Shown here: positions 36,225 through 47,059 of the stretch, one piece after another
Numbering within the stretch: position 1 is the stretch's first letter
Layout of the letters: the number at the start of each line of letters is the position of its first letter
Source: Cryptomeria japonica
Taxonomy: Eukaryota > Streptophyta > Pinopsida > Cupressales > Cupressaceae
DNA length: 64,000 nucleotides
Reading direction: 5' to 3'
Assembly (NCBI RefSeq): GCF_030272615.1
Contig: NC_081412.1
Coordinates: 341,683,370-341,747,369, forward strand
Made by a program: the position numbers and the translations under genes
Notes under the pieces: model-generated
What the model was told of the DNA's origin: nothing
Seen by the model: only the letters and a program-made list of their open reading frames with translations
Databases searched by the model: none

Positions 36225-37430
36225 ATTTAATCTAACCTTGTGTACTTGACATCCTATTCTAGGACCCCTTACTTGACATACTTGACATACTTAACAATTA
36301 TCACCAATTAGGACCTCTTAAGCTTCCATGTACTTGACATTCTCAATCAGGACCTCTAGCTTAACAAGTTAATCTAACAGATCATATCTGTTTAGGACCC
36401 CTTACATGCTTTCATTTATCTAATCATGCTTCTCCCCTTAAGTCATCCTATTCTAGGACCCCCTCAAGACACATGAACTATCTATCTTGACCCCTTAAGC
36501 TTTCATACTTGACGTGTACTTAAAAATTTGATCACAAATTAGGACCTCTTAAGCTTCCATACTTGACATATACTCAAGATATATAAGCTTGATCATACGA
36601 CCCCTTAATCTCTCACATACTTAACATACTTTCAATGTATACTTGACATTTTGGATTAGAACCTCTAGCTAAACAATTTAATCCAAACAGGTCATACTTC
36701 ACATCCTATGAACTAGGACCCCTTAAGTCATTCTCAATCACATGACCCCTTAATCTTTCATTTATCTAATCATGTTGAAATCCCCTTAACCCATTCTATA
36801 ATGGCAAACCTTCCTATTATGATCTATAACTTAATAATTTAATCCAACCTCATACTTGAGTGACATCCTATTCTAGGACCCCTTGACATTCTCAATCATT
36901 ATCCAGGCTTTAGCTTTCATACTTGACATGTACTTAACAATTAGACATATAAATTTGATCATGACCCCTTACACTCTTGTTAAAGCATATTTAGCTATTA
37001 GTTATTTTTTTACAAATAGTTATGCCTTTTTTGCTTTTTTTCTTAAGTTCGCTTAGGAGTGCTTGCTTCTAATTTAGCTTTTGTGCATCTAGTTTAGCTA
37101 GAGTTGAGCTTTATTTAGCTCCTCATTCTTGCACTTTAGCTCTCATCAATTTATCTTTGTGCTTTTTTTATAAGCACCTCATTGTACAATTATAATTCAT
37201 TTTGTATTCTTTGCTTTTGAGTAGCATGGAATTCATTTGTGTGTCCTTCATTTGTGGAAGGTGTTTTGTTTGTTTTTTGATCTTGCAGGTGCTTGTGTTA
37301 CAAAATTCAAAAACTCTTTCATACTTAGCATACTTTCAATGTATACTTGAAATTTAGGATTAGGACCTCTAGTTGAACTAGGACCCCTCAAGACTTTCTT
37401 AATCATGTGACCCTTTAACCTTTCATTCAT
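36225..37430. repeat. Complex array of GGACCCCTTA and CTTGACAT modules
   Basis: The modules GGACCCCTTA(AGCTTTCAT), ACTTGACAT and TTAATCTAA recur many times in shuffled order, with two longer homologous stretches at 36600-36680 and 37313-37390. The unit length is not constant. The array is interrupted at 36978-37312. Non-coding. Confidence 0.75.
36978..37312. mobile_element. 335-bp insertion with ACTCT duplication
   Basis: ACTCT at 36973-36977 and 37313-37317 flanks it. The same array contains an uninterrupted copy of the target (near 36600-36625), an internal empty site. It starts TGTTAAAGC and ends in an A-rich segment, without a clear CA end or inverted repeats, so the type (short solo LTR, SINE-like, other) is open. 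Confidence 0.6.
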
Positions 37431-37434
37431 CGAA

Positions 37435-39100
37435 TGTAACGCCCGACCAAGAAACCCCGGAGTAATAATTCACCTAATGAAACAAAACACATAGCAAATA
37501 TTTTTTTTTTAAAAAGGAAACATAATATATCATTCATCTTTTAACTCAATACAAAACTAAGTAAATGCATTACATAACATGGATGAATTACAACAACGTT
37601 AACAAAAAAACTTTATTGCATCTCATAGCAACACTCTAAGGGTTCCCCAACGTCACTACTAAGTAACACTAACTATCATCCATTAATCATATAAATCATC
37701 ATATAAAGATCTATGCTAAGTTCATTTTAAAGCATCAAATGAAATAATCCTATGATAACCTCCATAAAGAATGAAAACATACATATAATTCTTATGTGTA
37801 CAATCACATACAAGATATCCATTAATACAATTGCATCTATTATAATAGTCCTATTACAATACTTTCCACTTGGAAAATTCATTTACAAATATCTTTTTCA
37901 AACATGAATATAATTATACAATTATACATTCTTTACGTTGCTTCTGGAAAATACATAACATATATTTCAAAGATGGAATAATTTGCATATGAATATAGAA
38001 TCATTGGAACACAAGATAAGATCCATCCAGCTAAACACAAACAAGAGATCTGAATACAGACCCCAATGGATGGTAAAACACCCAGAGGTCCACCCCCCAC
38101 CTTGGAGATTAGCACAAGGCCCCAAACAACAAGCAAGAAGGCTAGGGATAAAAGAATTGAACACAAACCACAACCAAGATACACATGATACCATAGCACA
38201 AGACAAGGAATAAATATAACAACTAAAAAAAAATCCAAAAAGACTTCCAAAGAAAGGATAACAATCAAAACCTTCAATATTTAACAAAAGACTCCAAAGA
38301 AACTTCCAAAAGAACAATCGAAAGACTCCCAGAGGCTTCCACATAAAATGAACATCATAATAGGATACTAAGGTACATAAGGAAAGAGTATCATTACATA
38401 GCCTCTCATGAGTTACCTTGGCAGCCTAACCCTCCCATAACTCTAGAACTTGGACCCCATGGAGAACTCATGTGGTACTGTACAATCCTTTCATGAAGAC
38501 AAGGTATTGCACAACATGTCAGCTCTAACGTCTCTTCAAATTGATAGGCCTTCCCAATCTCATCTTCTATACAAGCACATGAAGCCATGAGTGGGGCACA
38601 AAACATTATCTTATTATTGTGTAAAACCCAACCCAAAGTTTTATTATTAATAATATCAGTTATTATTCTACTCATCTATGGGTTACCCTGGTAGCCACTT
38701 AGGGCCCTGACCCCCATAGATAATGACTCCCCCTTAATGCACCTAGATATCCTAACACATAAGGTTAAAATATAATTCACCCCAACATAAAATTAACCAA
38801 AATGAATCCAATATCAAGCTCAAATTTCATAACTGAAATGGGAATTTTCATGCAAGACACTATCAACAAGGGCTAGAGCCTATCAACAAGGGCCAAAGCC
38901 TAAAACTGAAACTGGAGCACAAGTTATTGAATCTGTCCACAACCAAGAACTAGACTGGGAAAATAAACACCAATCCAATCCAATAAGTTCTTAAGAACTC
39001 AAATTCACATGAACAATAGAGTACGAGGCCTACACAAGCCTTTAGAATTGACTAGAAACAAAACGAAATCAAACAACTCAGTCATGACCCAAAAACAATG
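37435..39100 (-). other. Probable LTR sequence, terminus TGTAACGCCC
   Basis: The plus-strand edge TGTAACGCCCGACC follows the array abruptly and is a common plant LTR terminus. On the minus strand it would be the 3' end of a 3' LTR belonging to copy B. The motif ATCGAA at 37429-37434 recurs near 38316 after AACA, which would give an alternative 0.88 kb LTR; neither model is confirmed. A direct repeat CTATCAACAAGGGC lies near 38861-38896. No gene. Confidence 0.35.
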
Positions 39101-39101
39101 A

Positions 39102-39227
39102 TTTTGTGCATCCATTCAATCCTTTTGTGCATCTATTACATCGTGTTTCACATATGTGTCATATTTATGTGCTTATGTGTCATATTTTTTCACTTATACA
39201 CTTTGTTCTTATGCATACATGACATAG
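39102..39227. repeat. Six units of exactly 21 bp (TTTTGTGCAT type)
   Basis: Six consecutive 21-base units, the first two starting TTTTGTGCATC, the next diverged to TTTCACATATG and TTATGTGCTTATG. The phase is kept without indels. It lies in the probable 3' LTR region of copy B. Confidence 0.75.
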
Positions 39228-39708
39228 ATTGTTTGCTAGAACAGGAAGACTTGACACTCAAAAATGGGAAACAAAAAGACTCCAAAGCAAAAAATCTAAT
39301 CAAAACCCATTTGATAAAGGTATGATAAACTTATATAAACACTAATATATCAAGAATAGAGATTCATGCAAGAATTTCAATTACGAATTAAGCAAAACCA
39401 AACAACTAAAAAGCTCAATCCCTACACCAGATTTTGCAAAAATGCAATATTTCAAAATATAAATTAAATAATTGTTTTCAACTAGTAGTTACAAATAAAA
39501 ACACATTTCCAAATCCCCCTAAAAACCCATGTAACCAATATTGCAAACTAAGCTTGAAATTAAAACTAGGAAATAGGAACCTACTTGGAAACCTATGAAG
39601 AAAGATAAAGAAGAGAGAGGAAATTTGGAGACAAATTCTGAACCACAAATTTTTCTCCAATGAGAAATAAAATTCTAGCAAGAAAGCTCAAATAATCAAA
39701 TCCATATT

Positions 39709-41484
39709 TCAAACAAAGGGGAAAAAAAAATCTCTGGAAGTATATGAGGTGGTTGCAGGCATCCATGCACTGATGATATTGCAATCTGAATAGCAAAGGA
39801 AGTCTCCAAAATTGTGGGCAAATGCACCCTCTGGATATTCAACATTCTTTTCCCTGATATTCTTTATTCTCAAATTTTTGACTATATCAACAGGGAGCCT
39901 AGGCATTTTAACTCCACACATGCCAAGAACGTTTACCACAAATGATCACAAAATGCCTTATAGTCAGAATATCGGGACCCTTTGTCCCACACCTGGGTCC
40001 ATTTTTGTATTAGCCACCTTTCACCTATTTGGGGATCAAACTTCTTTATTTGCAGAGCATCATCCCAATCCATCCCGTTTAAAAAAAGAATAAGGTGACA
40101 CAACAAAGAATAATGCTTGAATTTCAAAGGCTCTCTTTCATCACTCGCCTACATTAATTCCTCATGAAGCTTGTTCTAGAGGAAAGTAATGAAATCATAG
40201 AGCTTTTTTATTTTTGATGCTAAATTTTAAGGGCCATCATCATATAATCAATGGGAATCTAAGTTAGCCCACAATCTTCCCCCAAAATTTGACATTTGGC
40301 ATAATAGGTTTTTACAAGGTAATTTGCAAAAGAGGTTAGGCTAAAGGGCTCCTTCTCTGAATCTAGAATATAATTCAAACCACCCTTGTAGAATTTCTTC
40401 CTATAGTGAGGAAGTACCTGCTCCTTGTAAAACCTCCTTTTTGCATTGTATCTAGATGCTAGACCATTCATATTGATGTTCTTAAGTGCACTTGTGTCCA
40501 AGTCAAAACACTCATTGATAGCCTCACCAAAATTTGGCCATTGGCCACTCTTACTGTCATACTTGGGGAGTGATAATGCTTGGCTAGCTCCTTGATTAGC
40601 ATAGGCTCCACAAAAATATTTGGGACAACCAACTTTCCCAAATTGAGGTTCCATGGGTTTGAGACTAGAGCTGCCTTGTCTCTATTTTCATAAAAGTAGA
40701 AGAAAATATCCCATGCTCTGTCTGTTGTATGAGCATCTCTGTAGCGAGAGCTCTTATCACTAAAGGTATCCTTGAAGGTCTCATGCATGTGAGAGCCTCT
40801 GAACAGCTCTAGGAGGTCTTGATGGAGGCCTCTAGGCTCCCTTTGTTTTTGCTTCTCCATCTCCTCCAATTGTTTCTCAACTTCGACTGAAATCTCTTCA
40901 GCACTCTTGGCAGACATCGAGGAAGATGGGGCTTATGAGGGTTGCTCCCATTGAGAAGGGGCAGGGTCTTCAATTGGCACATTTTCTTATCGGGCTAGCA
41001 CTTGCTCTATAGATGTATTGCTAGCCTTTTTCACAAGGGATCTTCTTCGTTTTGGCTTTGGGGCATATTCCTATGGGTCCAATTCTATAACCTAAGGGTT
41101 TTCTACAGGAGGGGATTGTGCGGATGTGGTAGTAGAAGCTTTCTTAGTGGGAGATCTTTTTCTTGAGGGTTTTAGTGTTTCAATTTTTGCGGAAGGAGTA
41201 GGCTCGTGGGCAACTGAGGCTTCCTTTGCAGCTTGGGTGGTGGTTTTCTTTACCAGCCTTATCTTCTTTGGCTTATGAGCTTTCTCTTGAGAAGTCTGGC
41301 TTGGTTCAACTCTTGGAGGAGTTGATGTAATAGAGGGAGGGTTTTGCTCTGCAATAGGTTCAATGGTAATGGCATACATTAGGTGAATGATAGCTAGGGG
41401 AGTCGCATGGGTAATTTCGGGGGCTACAGAATCCTCTCCTTTCTCAGGAGTTTCTTTGGTAGCAGAAGAGGTGATTTTTTTCAC
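39709..41484 (-). pseudogene. Unknown retroelement coding family, copy B
   Basis: It begins near 41484 with a Lys/Thr/Pro/Ser-rich, probably disordered region, then a charged helix (SAKSAEEISVEVEKQLEEME), then the block DIFFYFYENRDKAALVSNPW, KLVVPNIFVEPMLIKELAKHYH, VRVANGQILVRLS (40917-40468). After a frameshift near 40530 come INECFDLDTSALKNI, RRFYKEQVLPHYRKKF, and EPFSLTSF...KTYYAKCQILG (to 40259). Degraded sequence continues to about 39709 (EGAFAHNFGDFLCYSDCNI). The same blocks in the same order are in copy A and partly in copy C. It has no enzyme motif. It lies on the minus strand between a leader array (41955-42780) and LTR-like sequence (37435-39.6 kb), as expected of a non-autonomous LTR element's single ORF. 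Confidence 0.72.
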
Positions 41485-41954
41485 TAGGGAGGCTATTTTA
41501 TAGCTTTAGGCTTTTAAAGTAACTTCTATCATATGAACAAACCCTACACAACACCTATTTTTCTACACAAACCCTGCAAACTAACTTCTCTCTTTTAGAA
41601 AACAAAGAGAGCTTGAATGGTTACTTACTTGCTCTTTGAGTGCAATTAGTCACTATTAATGCTCTAGAAATGCTCTTAATTGCCTCTGGTTCACCTCTAG
41701 TTGCTTTGTGATCACTCTTTGATCACAGGGTGAATGGTTATGCTTCAAATCATGCCTTTATTGCCCTTTAATAAGTCACCACTAATTCATTTGTGTGTGC
41801 GTCAACAGGTTGGTGTCTTGAAGATTCAAACTCCACCATTGATCTAAAAATGAATGACTTAGATCATGCTTTGATGTCCTAGATTGCTTACATGGCACCT
41901 CGTAATTTATCTCTCCATCACCTTTAATTTTTCTTGAGTCCCGCAACTTTGATT

Positions 41955-42780
41955 TTGAACACAAATTTCCCCCTTGCGGGATAGCGAGGCCTCCTTATTT
42001 CCTTGTCATTTGTTATCCCACAAGACATTTACTCTACCATTTTCCATATTATGGGATAGTAGGGCCTTTACCTTTGTTCATTATATACTTCCCTAGTAGC
42101 CTGCAGAAGAAATCTCCCTTTGTTAGTAGCTTGCGGGGTGGCAGGGTAAGCATCTTACCCTTATTCTACCATCTCGCTCCATATTCTGCGTTTATTTCAT
42201 CTCACGGGGCAAGCCTTTCTTCGCTTCCTAAGTATCCCCCACTATCTTGTAGGAGATCTTTCTTCATTCTATCACTCCTGGTTCCTTTGGTGAAAAGTCC
42301 CTTTCCTTTGGTTGTGTGGGATAGCGGGGAAGGCCTTTTCCTTTATGCCCACTAGCTAGCTGAGTTCCTTGCTATACATTATGTGCCTTGGTTGTGGAAA
42401 TCTGCTCCTTCGCTCGGGATAGCGAGGTAGTGTTTTAACACTACACCCCGCTAGACCACAAGATTTTTCCTCTTCTATTTTGTTTCTGTGGGATAGTGGG
42501 GTGGCCATGCTTTTTTCATTGTATTGATCTCGTTGTCCCGTGGTGCCTAGAAATATTTGGTAGCAACTGTGCGAGGTGAAATTTCCCTTTGACGAAACAA
42601 CTTCCCACTATCCCACACGACCCACCTTGGTGATAGTAAGAGACTATGGGGTAAGAACTCATAGTCATCAGTGTGTATCCCGATATCCCACATGGCTAGA
42701 AATAAGACATTACGACCCTTGCGGGGCAAGCTTTGCAAGAAGCATGTGCTTGACCCCATTGTCCTGCAGCATCTACAAAC
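41955..42780 (-). repeat. Degenerate leader array C: GCGGGATAGCGGGG words
   Basis: About twelve variants of GCGGGATAGCGAGG/GTGGGATAGTGGGG on the plus strand, plus reverse forms (TATCCCAC), at irregular spacing. In the direction of copy B this reads CGCTATCCCGC, and it sits about 470 bases upstream of the coding start, as array A does for copy A. Confidence 0.72.
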
Positions 42781-42784
42781 ACTA

Positions 42785-43740
42785 GAGCCGAAACTTAAAT
42801 GGATTATTTTTCATGTGGTCATAAGTCATGGGTAATGGGGCCATGGCTTCTAGAGTCATTAGGGGACTTAGTTCTTAAGACCTAGGATTGCATTCAAGGA
42901 TTTTTTTCAAAATAAAATACTTGATGAGGTAACTGGTCAAACACATCGGACCTAGGACACGGGGCTGATGATTCAACGTTGTAAAAACCTCATAACGACA
43001 ACTTAAAACCTTGCAACCTGCTATAGGCAGTCAATGACAAAATAGAAAAGGAGAGAGACTTTCTATGACACCATGAACAAAATTAAAACCCTAGTCAAAT
43101 TTTATTAAAGCCTAGCCCTCGGGGATTCAGGAAACGACAAAAGTAGGGATAAAAGAAAAATTTGCCACTCCTAAGAAGGTGAATTACTACTACCCATCCC
43201 ACCTAAGATTAATTTATTAGGTTTTCACTTGATTATACAATAAACTCCCAAAGAGCTATCCCAACGGTCTAGACCCTGACTCCTTAACACAAAGAATCCT
43301 AGCAGTCCATTCCTCATGACCTTGGCAGTCTCTTAGAAGCCCACTCCCCCTCATCAGGCTCCTAGACCTTAGGGTAACAATATACTCATAACAAGAACAA
43401 GGGGCTCTCCATAAGCATAACCCAGATAACCAAGGTTCTCAATCAAAGATAATCAACAAGTACATGAATATCCAAAGCCAATAATTACAGCATCATAGGC
43501 AACATGAAATCATATAACATCCAATAATTGCAATATCAAAAGTATTTTCAACGATAGCCCAAAAAAATAGCAAGGTATATCTCATTTTTCTTAATTCATA
43601 ATAATCAAAATATACAATTTTAATTTATAATTCAATCCCAGAACATCTTAGGAACTCAAAAAAGCTAAAAAGGCAGTCTCTAGATTGACAAAATGGGTAA
43701 CATAAAGCCAAAACAACCTAGAAAGTCAAATACAATAGTT
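42785..43740. other. LTR-like or leader sequence without genes
   Basis: AT-rich, without long frames. It contains GGTAACAATATACTC and CTCCCCCTCATCAGGC segments in the style of LTRs at 38.4-38.7 kb. Probably part of the 5' LTR of the copy B element. Confidence 0.35.
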
Positions 43741-44010
43741 TAGCGCATTCACAGATTGTTACAACTCATTGACATAAAACAACGACACATTCAATAACTA
43801 GTATAGCGCATTTAAGCAACAAAATAGTGCATCTGCGATATGAAATAATGCATATGAACCAAAGAACGATGGATCTGTGGCACATAATGACACATGTGAA
43901 TCAGAGAATGATGCATGCAAGCCAGAAAATACATACGAGCAATACAATAGCGCATATGCAAAATCATTTAGCGCATATAACACAACAAATAACGCATATA
44001 ACTAGAGCAC
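43741..44010. repeat. Array D: thirteen units, 21-bp period (TAGCGCAT type)
   Basis: Thirteen consecutive units, all 21 bases except one of 18 (43930-43947). Each begins with a variant of TAGCGCATAT. Outer units are most alike, middle ones diverged. The open frame at 43827-44039 exists only because 21 is a multiple of three. Confidence 0.85.
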
Positions 44011-44379
44011 TAAAAGTCTCAGAAAATGAAATAGATTAATCAGCTAAGTCCAGAAAATGATATAAAATCCAATTGCGACAAGTACAAATTTTCGAGGAAA
44101 CAATCAACCGAGACAATGTCACAATATAGAATATAGACTCAAAATAGGAAAAAATAAGAATAATTGTTGATCAATAAGAGACTCTCGTCTCTGCTTAAAA
44201 CACTTAAATTTCTTGAACACTTAAATTTCCATAACTCATCCTCAACAATACTGTAGCGTCCTAAAATTGCGACACTTGCAATTTCGACTGCATTTTGGGT
44301 CTTCACGATGGCGATGCAACACGAAACCTGAATGGAGACCCCGAAACTTGTTCATGACATCAAAAACTGCATTTTTCAG

Positions 44380-44525
44380 CACCCTGGCCTGATCCCTCCT
44401 TGCGCCCTGTTGTCCCGGGAGGTGGGACCATGGCGCCCAGCACCCTGGTCCTTCTGGACTAGGGTGCCCAGTGCCCTGGTCCCCCAGGACCATGGCACCC
44501 AGCGCCCTGGTCCCTGGCCCTATTT
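44380..44525 (+). repeat. Array E: ~31-bp GC-rich units upstream of a TATA box
   Basis: At least three and a half units built on GCGCCCTGGTCC...CATGGCACCCAG, two of them exactly 31 bases apart. It is strikingly GC-rich in AT-rich DNA, and sits 110-255 bases before the TATA box, where U3 enhancers lie. Confidence 0.75.
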
Positions 44526-44634
44526 TGGGCCTAGTCTCTTTTGGGCATCGGGTCTTTAAGTTTGCAAATTGGAAAATAATGTTCCCCGGTCGGCCTAAGG
44601 TCGGGAAAATCAGTCTATCAGCCCTAATTGACAA

Positions 44635-44644
44635 GTATATAAAC
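44635..44644 (+). promoter_or_regulatory. Probable LTR TATA box
   Basis: GTATATAAAC, a good TATA word, in the first third of the solo LTR downstream of the GC-rich array. Confidence 0.6.
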
Positions 44645-46287
44645 TACATTTCCTCTCCCATTTGAGGAGGTCGAAAAAGAGAAAGGACATATGTGTACAA
44701 GACGCGAAAGCAATATTCAAACATTCAAACATTCAAGCATTCAAGCATTCCTTCAAGCAATTGAGCATTCTAAGTCTCCATTCAAGGCTAAGTGTTGCAT
44801 TCAAGACAAGGATTCAACCATTGAAGAGGAGATCACATACAACATACAACATACTACATACATTATACCTTCGCATGTAAGAATACAAACATTCTTACAA
44901 CAAGGTATCAGTACTTGTTTACATTACAAACATTTACATTTACAACATTCTCATTTCTTGGTTAATTCCAAAATTGGGGTTTGACCTAAAGGCAAACCCC
45001 TCATCCCTAACCCCCCAATTGTCCTCTCTTTTCTGTGTGTAGGTTGCAGGTACGCGGCTATAATTGAAGATCTGGAATCCTTGTGCAGAGACGAACAGAT
45101 CCCCCTTCGTTTCGCGGATTTTTCGGAGGACCGTGTGCACGCCGGGCGCCATCGTCCCGTCAACTTTCGCTCAAATTTGCAGAACAGCACCGTCTCGACA
45201 TTTTACTGCTAATTCCAGGTCCGCAGCTTCATCCCATATCCCTATGTCTATTTATAAGCGAATCTTTCCTACTTTACATGCATTCCTAGTTCAATCTTTC
45301 TATCTACATTCTTTACAAAAGAGGGTATCCTTGATGTCTTAACCCTTGAAACTCATATAGAATCCAATCTTGCATTGCGTGGGATTGGATCTTGTGGGTT
45401 TCAACCCCTCTTTTGAATGTAAAGTCTCCCCTAAGTGAAAACCATCAACCCTAGTGACTCTCCCTTCTCTCTCCTTGGAGTTGGGGAGGGGAGAACAACT
45501 AGGGTTCGATTTTTCCGCTTTACAAATACAAGAGGAAAATAAAATAAAAATTGCAACAAAAGGCCCCGCCAAGCAAGAGAAATCAAAGTCCCCAGAACAC
45601 TAGAAATCTATCTAAATCAATTGTTGACAAACATTTCAGAGAAGACTTAGGACTCTTAAAACCCTAAAAATACAAAAATATAATCACAGCCAAAGCTTAT
45701 ATGCCATTTATTCATGTATTCTCAATACTCAATAATTGCAGATCTTTCACAAACACATAGAAGACACTCCTTTCAAAATTAAAATGCAAAGAAGGCTCAA
45801 GATCCTCCAGTGCTACTAAAAATATGGTCAATTATGTTAAACATGCACATATAATGAGACAACAAAACATAAACGGAAAGAAAATTGAAAACTACATAAT
45901 GCAATCAAACCATAAGCCTTCCTTAAGATGTCCCATTTTCCTCTATTTTTGAGGACCTTGAAGGTGTTGGATTGTTGGCTCTCAGCAAGCAATGACCTTC
46001 AAAGTAGCAACTCAAAAGTTGAGTAGCTATATGATCATGATAATGCAAATGCATGAGGCTAGGATGATTTGATGCACGATTACAACTAGGATGATTGATT
46101 AGCTAAAATGAGAATTAAGCTACATGATTTGATAATTGAAACTAGATTAACATGATAAAAGCCATTCTAAGCATGCTAGTATTTGATCTAAAATGCTAAT
46201 TATGCTAGATGATATGATGTAAAATACCTATAATAACAATGCAAAAACTATGAATGCAAGGGATCTTTATTGCTCCAAAATGAGGGG

Positions 46288-46297
46288 TATTTATAGG
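46288..46297 (-). promoter_or_regulatory. Probable TATA box of the minus-strand LTR
   Basis: CCTATAAATA on the minus strand, followed by CCCCTCATTTTGGAGC, the usual look of a plant LTR core promoter. Confidence 0.65.
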
Positions 46298-46401
46298 AAT
46301 TCCAAGGCCAAAGTTGAGGTGGTAGGAATCGACGGTCTAGATTCAATTTGAAGATATGAAGAGCTAAGATTGAGGAAGTTGGAGAAGAGGTTGGAGGAAG
46401 G

Positions 46402-46432
46402 GACACTTGTCATCTCTGTGGTGACAAGTGTC
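46402..46432. repeat. Inverted repeat in U3 (GACACTTGTC)
   Basis: Perfect 10-base arms GACACTTGTC (46402-46411) and GACAAGTGTC (46423-46432) with an 11-base loop. A second, imperfect one (GACATGTGGCA/TGCCATGTGTC) follows at about 46474-46500. They lie 105-210 bases upstream of the TATA box, so they are likely factor-binding palindromes. Confidence 0.8.
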
Positions 46433-46928
46433 AAGGAACCTTGATCATGAGAGGGCAAGTGTCCAAGGGAGGAGACATGTGGCAAAAGTGCCATGTGTCT
46501 CAAGTGGAGAATATCCAACCCACAAGAGGTTAGGATGTGCAAGATAGGATAGGTTTAGTTAAACCCAGGATTAGATAGAATGGGTTAGGCTAGGGGGTGG
46601 TTAGGTTAGATGGTTAGAAGTTAGGAGCCATGTGCTTATATTTGAATTTAGAAATTCAAATATTTAGGAAAATGGTAATAAATCTCAGTAAACTTGAGTT
46701 TGTTAATCTTAATTAGGAGTTAGAAGAATTGACTAAAATGAGGGGAATTAATTAATCAAAGGGGGATTATTAAATGAACTATATAAATAAATAAATTAGA
46801 TTTATTTACTAGTAGATGAATAGGGAAATTAATCAAATTGCTTGTGAATTAAATTAATTGAGAAGGGGGATTAATTAAATAACTGTGTATTTAATCAATT
46901 ATCTTCAGACCATTTTTAGGTGTATACA

Positions 46929-46944
46929 TTTTGCCCCTCTTTGA
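46929..46944 (-). other. Polypurine tract
   Basis: The minus strand reads CAAAGAGGGGCAAAA and abuts TGTATACACC, the LTR start. The coding end of copy C is about 130 bases upstream of it. Confidence 0.7.
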
Positions 46945-47059
46945 AGCGATGTGTGACAATGCATTGGTTCAAATAAAACTCGATTGATGATGTTGCTGAT
47001 ATTGATCTCGATAGTCCACGAATTCAATCTTGATTTCAAGGCGGGTTTTGTTTCGGTAC

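Larger units (their letters stand above)
44252..45524 (+). mobile_element. Solo LTR (1273 bp), target duplication AATAC
   Basis: It begins TGTAGCGTCC and ends CCGCTTTACA (imperfect inverted ends), and is flanked by AATAC at 44247-44251 and 45525-45529. Inside, left to right: a GC-rich 31-bp array (44380-44525), a TATA box (44635), and a long transcribed-type segment, so it reads plus. No coding region. Confidence 0.78.
45530..46928 (-). repeat. LTR (3') on the minus strand, probably of copy C's element
   Basis: In minus direction it begins TGTATACACC directly after a polypurine tract, has a U3 with inverted repeats (46402-46432), a TATA box (46288-46297) about 630 bases in, and then AT-rich R/U5. 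Its far end is not found; the solo LTR at 44252-45524 probably sits inside or at its edge. Confidence 0.6.

Noticed and set aside
37429-38321. 0.88 kb solo LTR with ATCGAA duplication
   Set aside because: Six-base match and a weak right end (AGAACA) are not enough; sequence beyond it looks like the same LTR-type DNA.
43741-44010. CRISPR array
   Set aside because: Continuous tandem units without unique spacers, in plant DNA; no cas genes.
44332-44634. Pro/Gly-rich frames at 44332-44559 (+) and 44242-44634 (-)
   Set aside because: By-product of the GC-rich units inside a solo LTR with defined ends.
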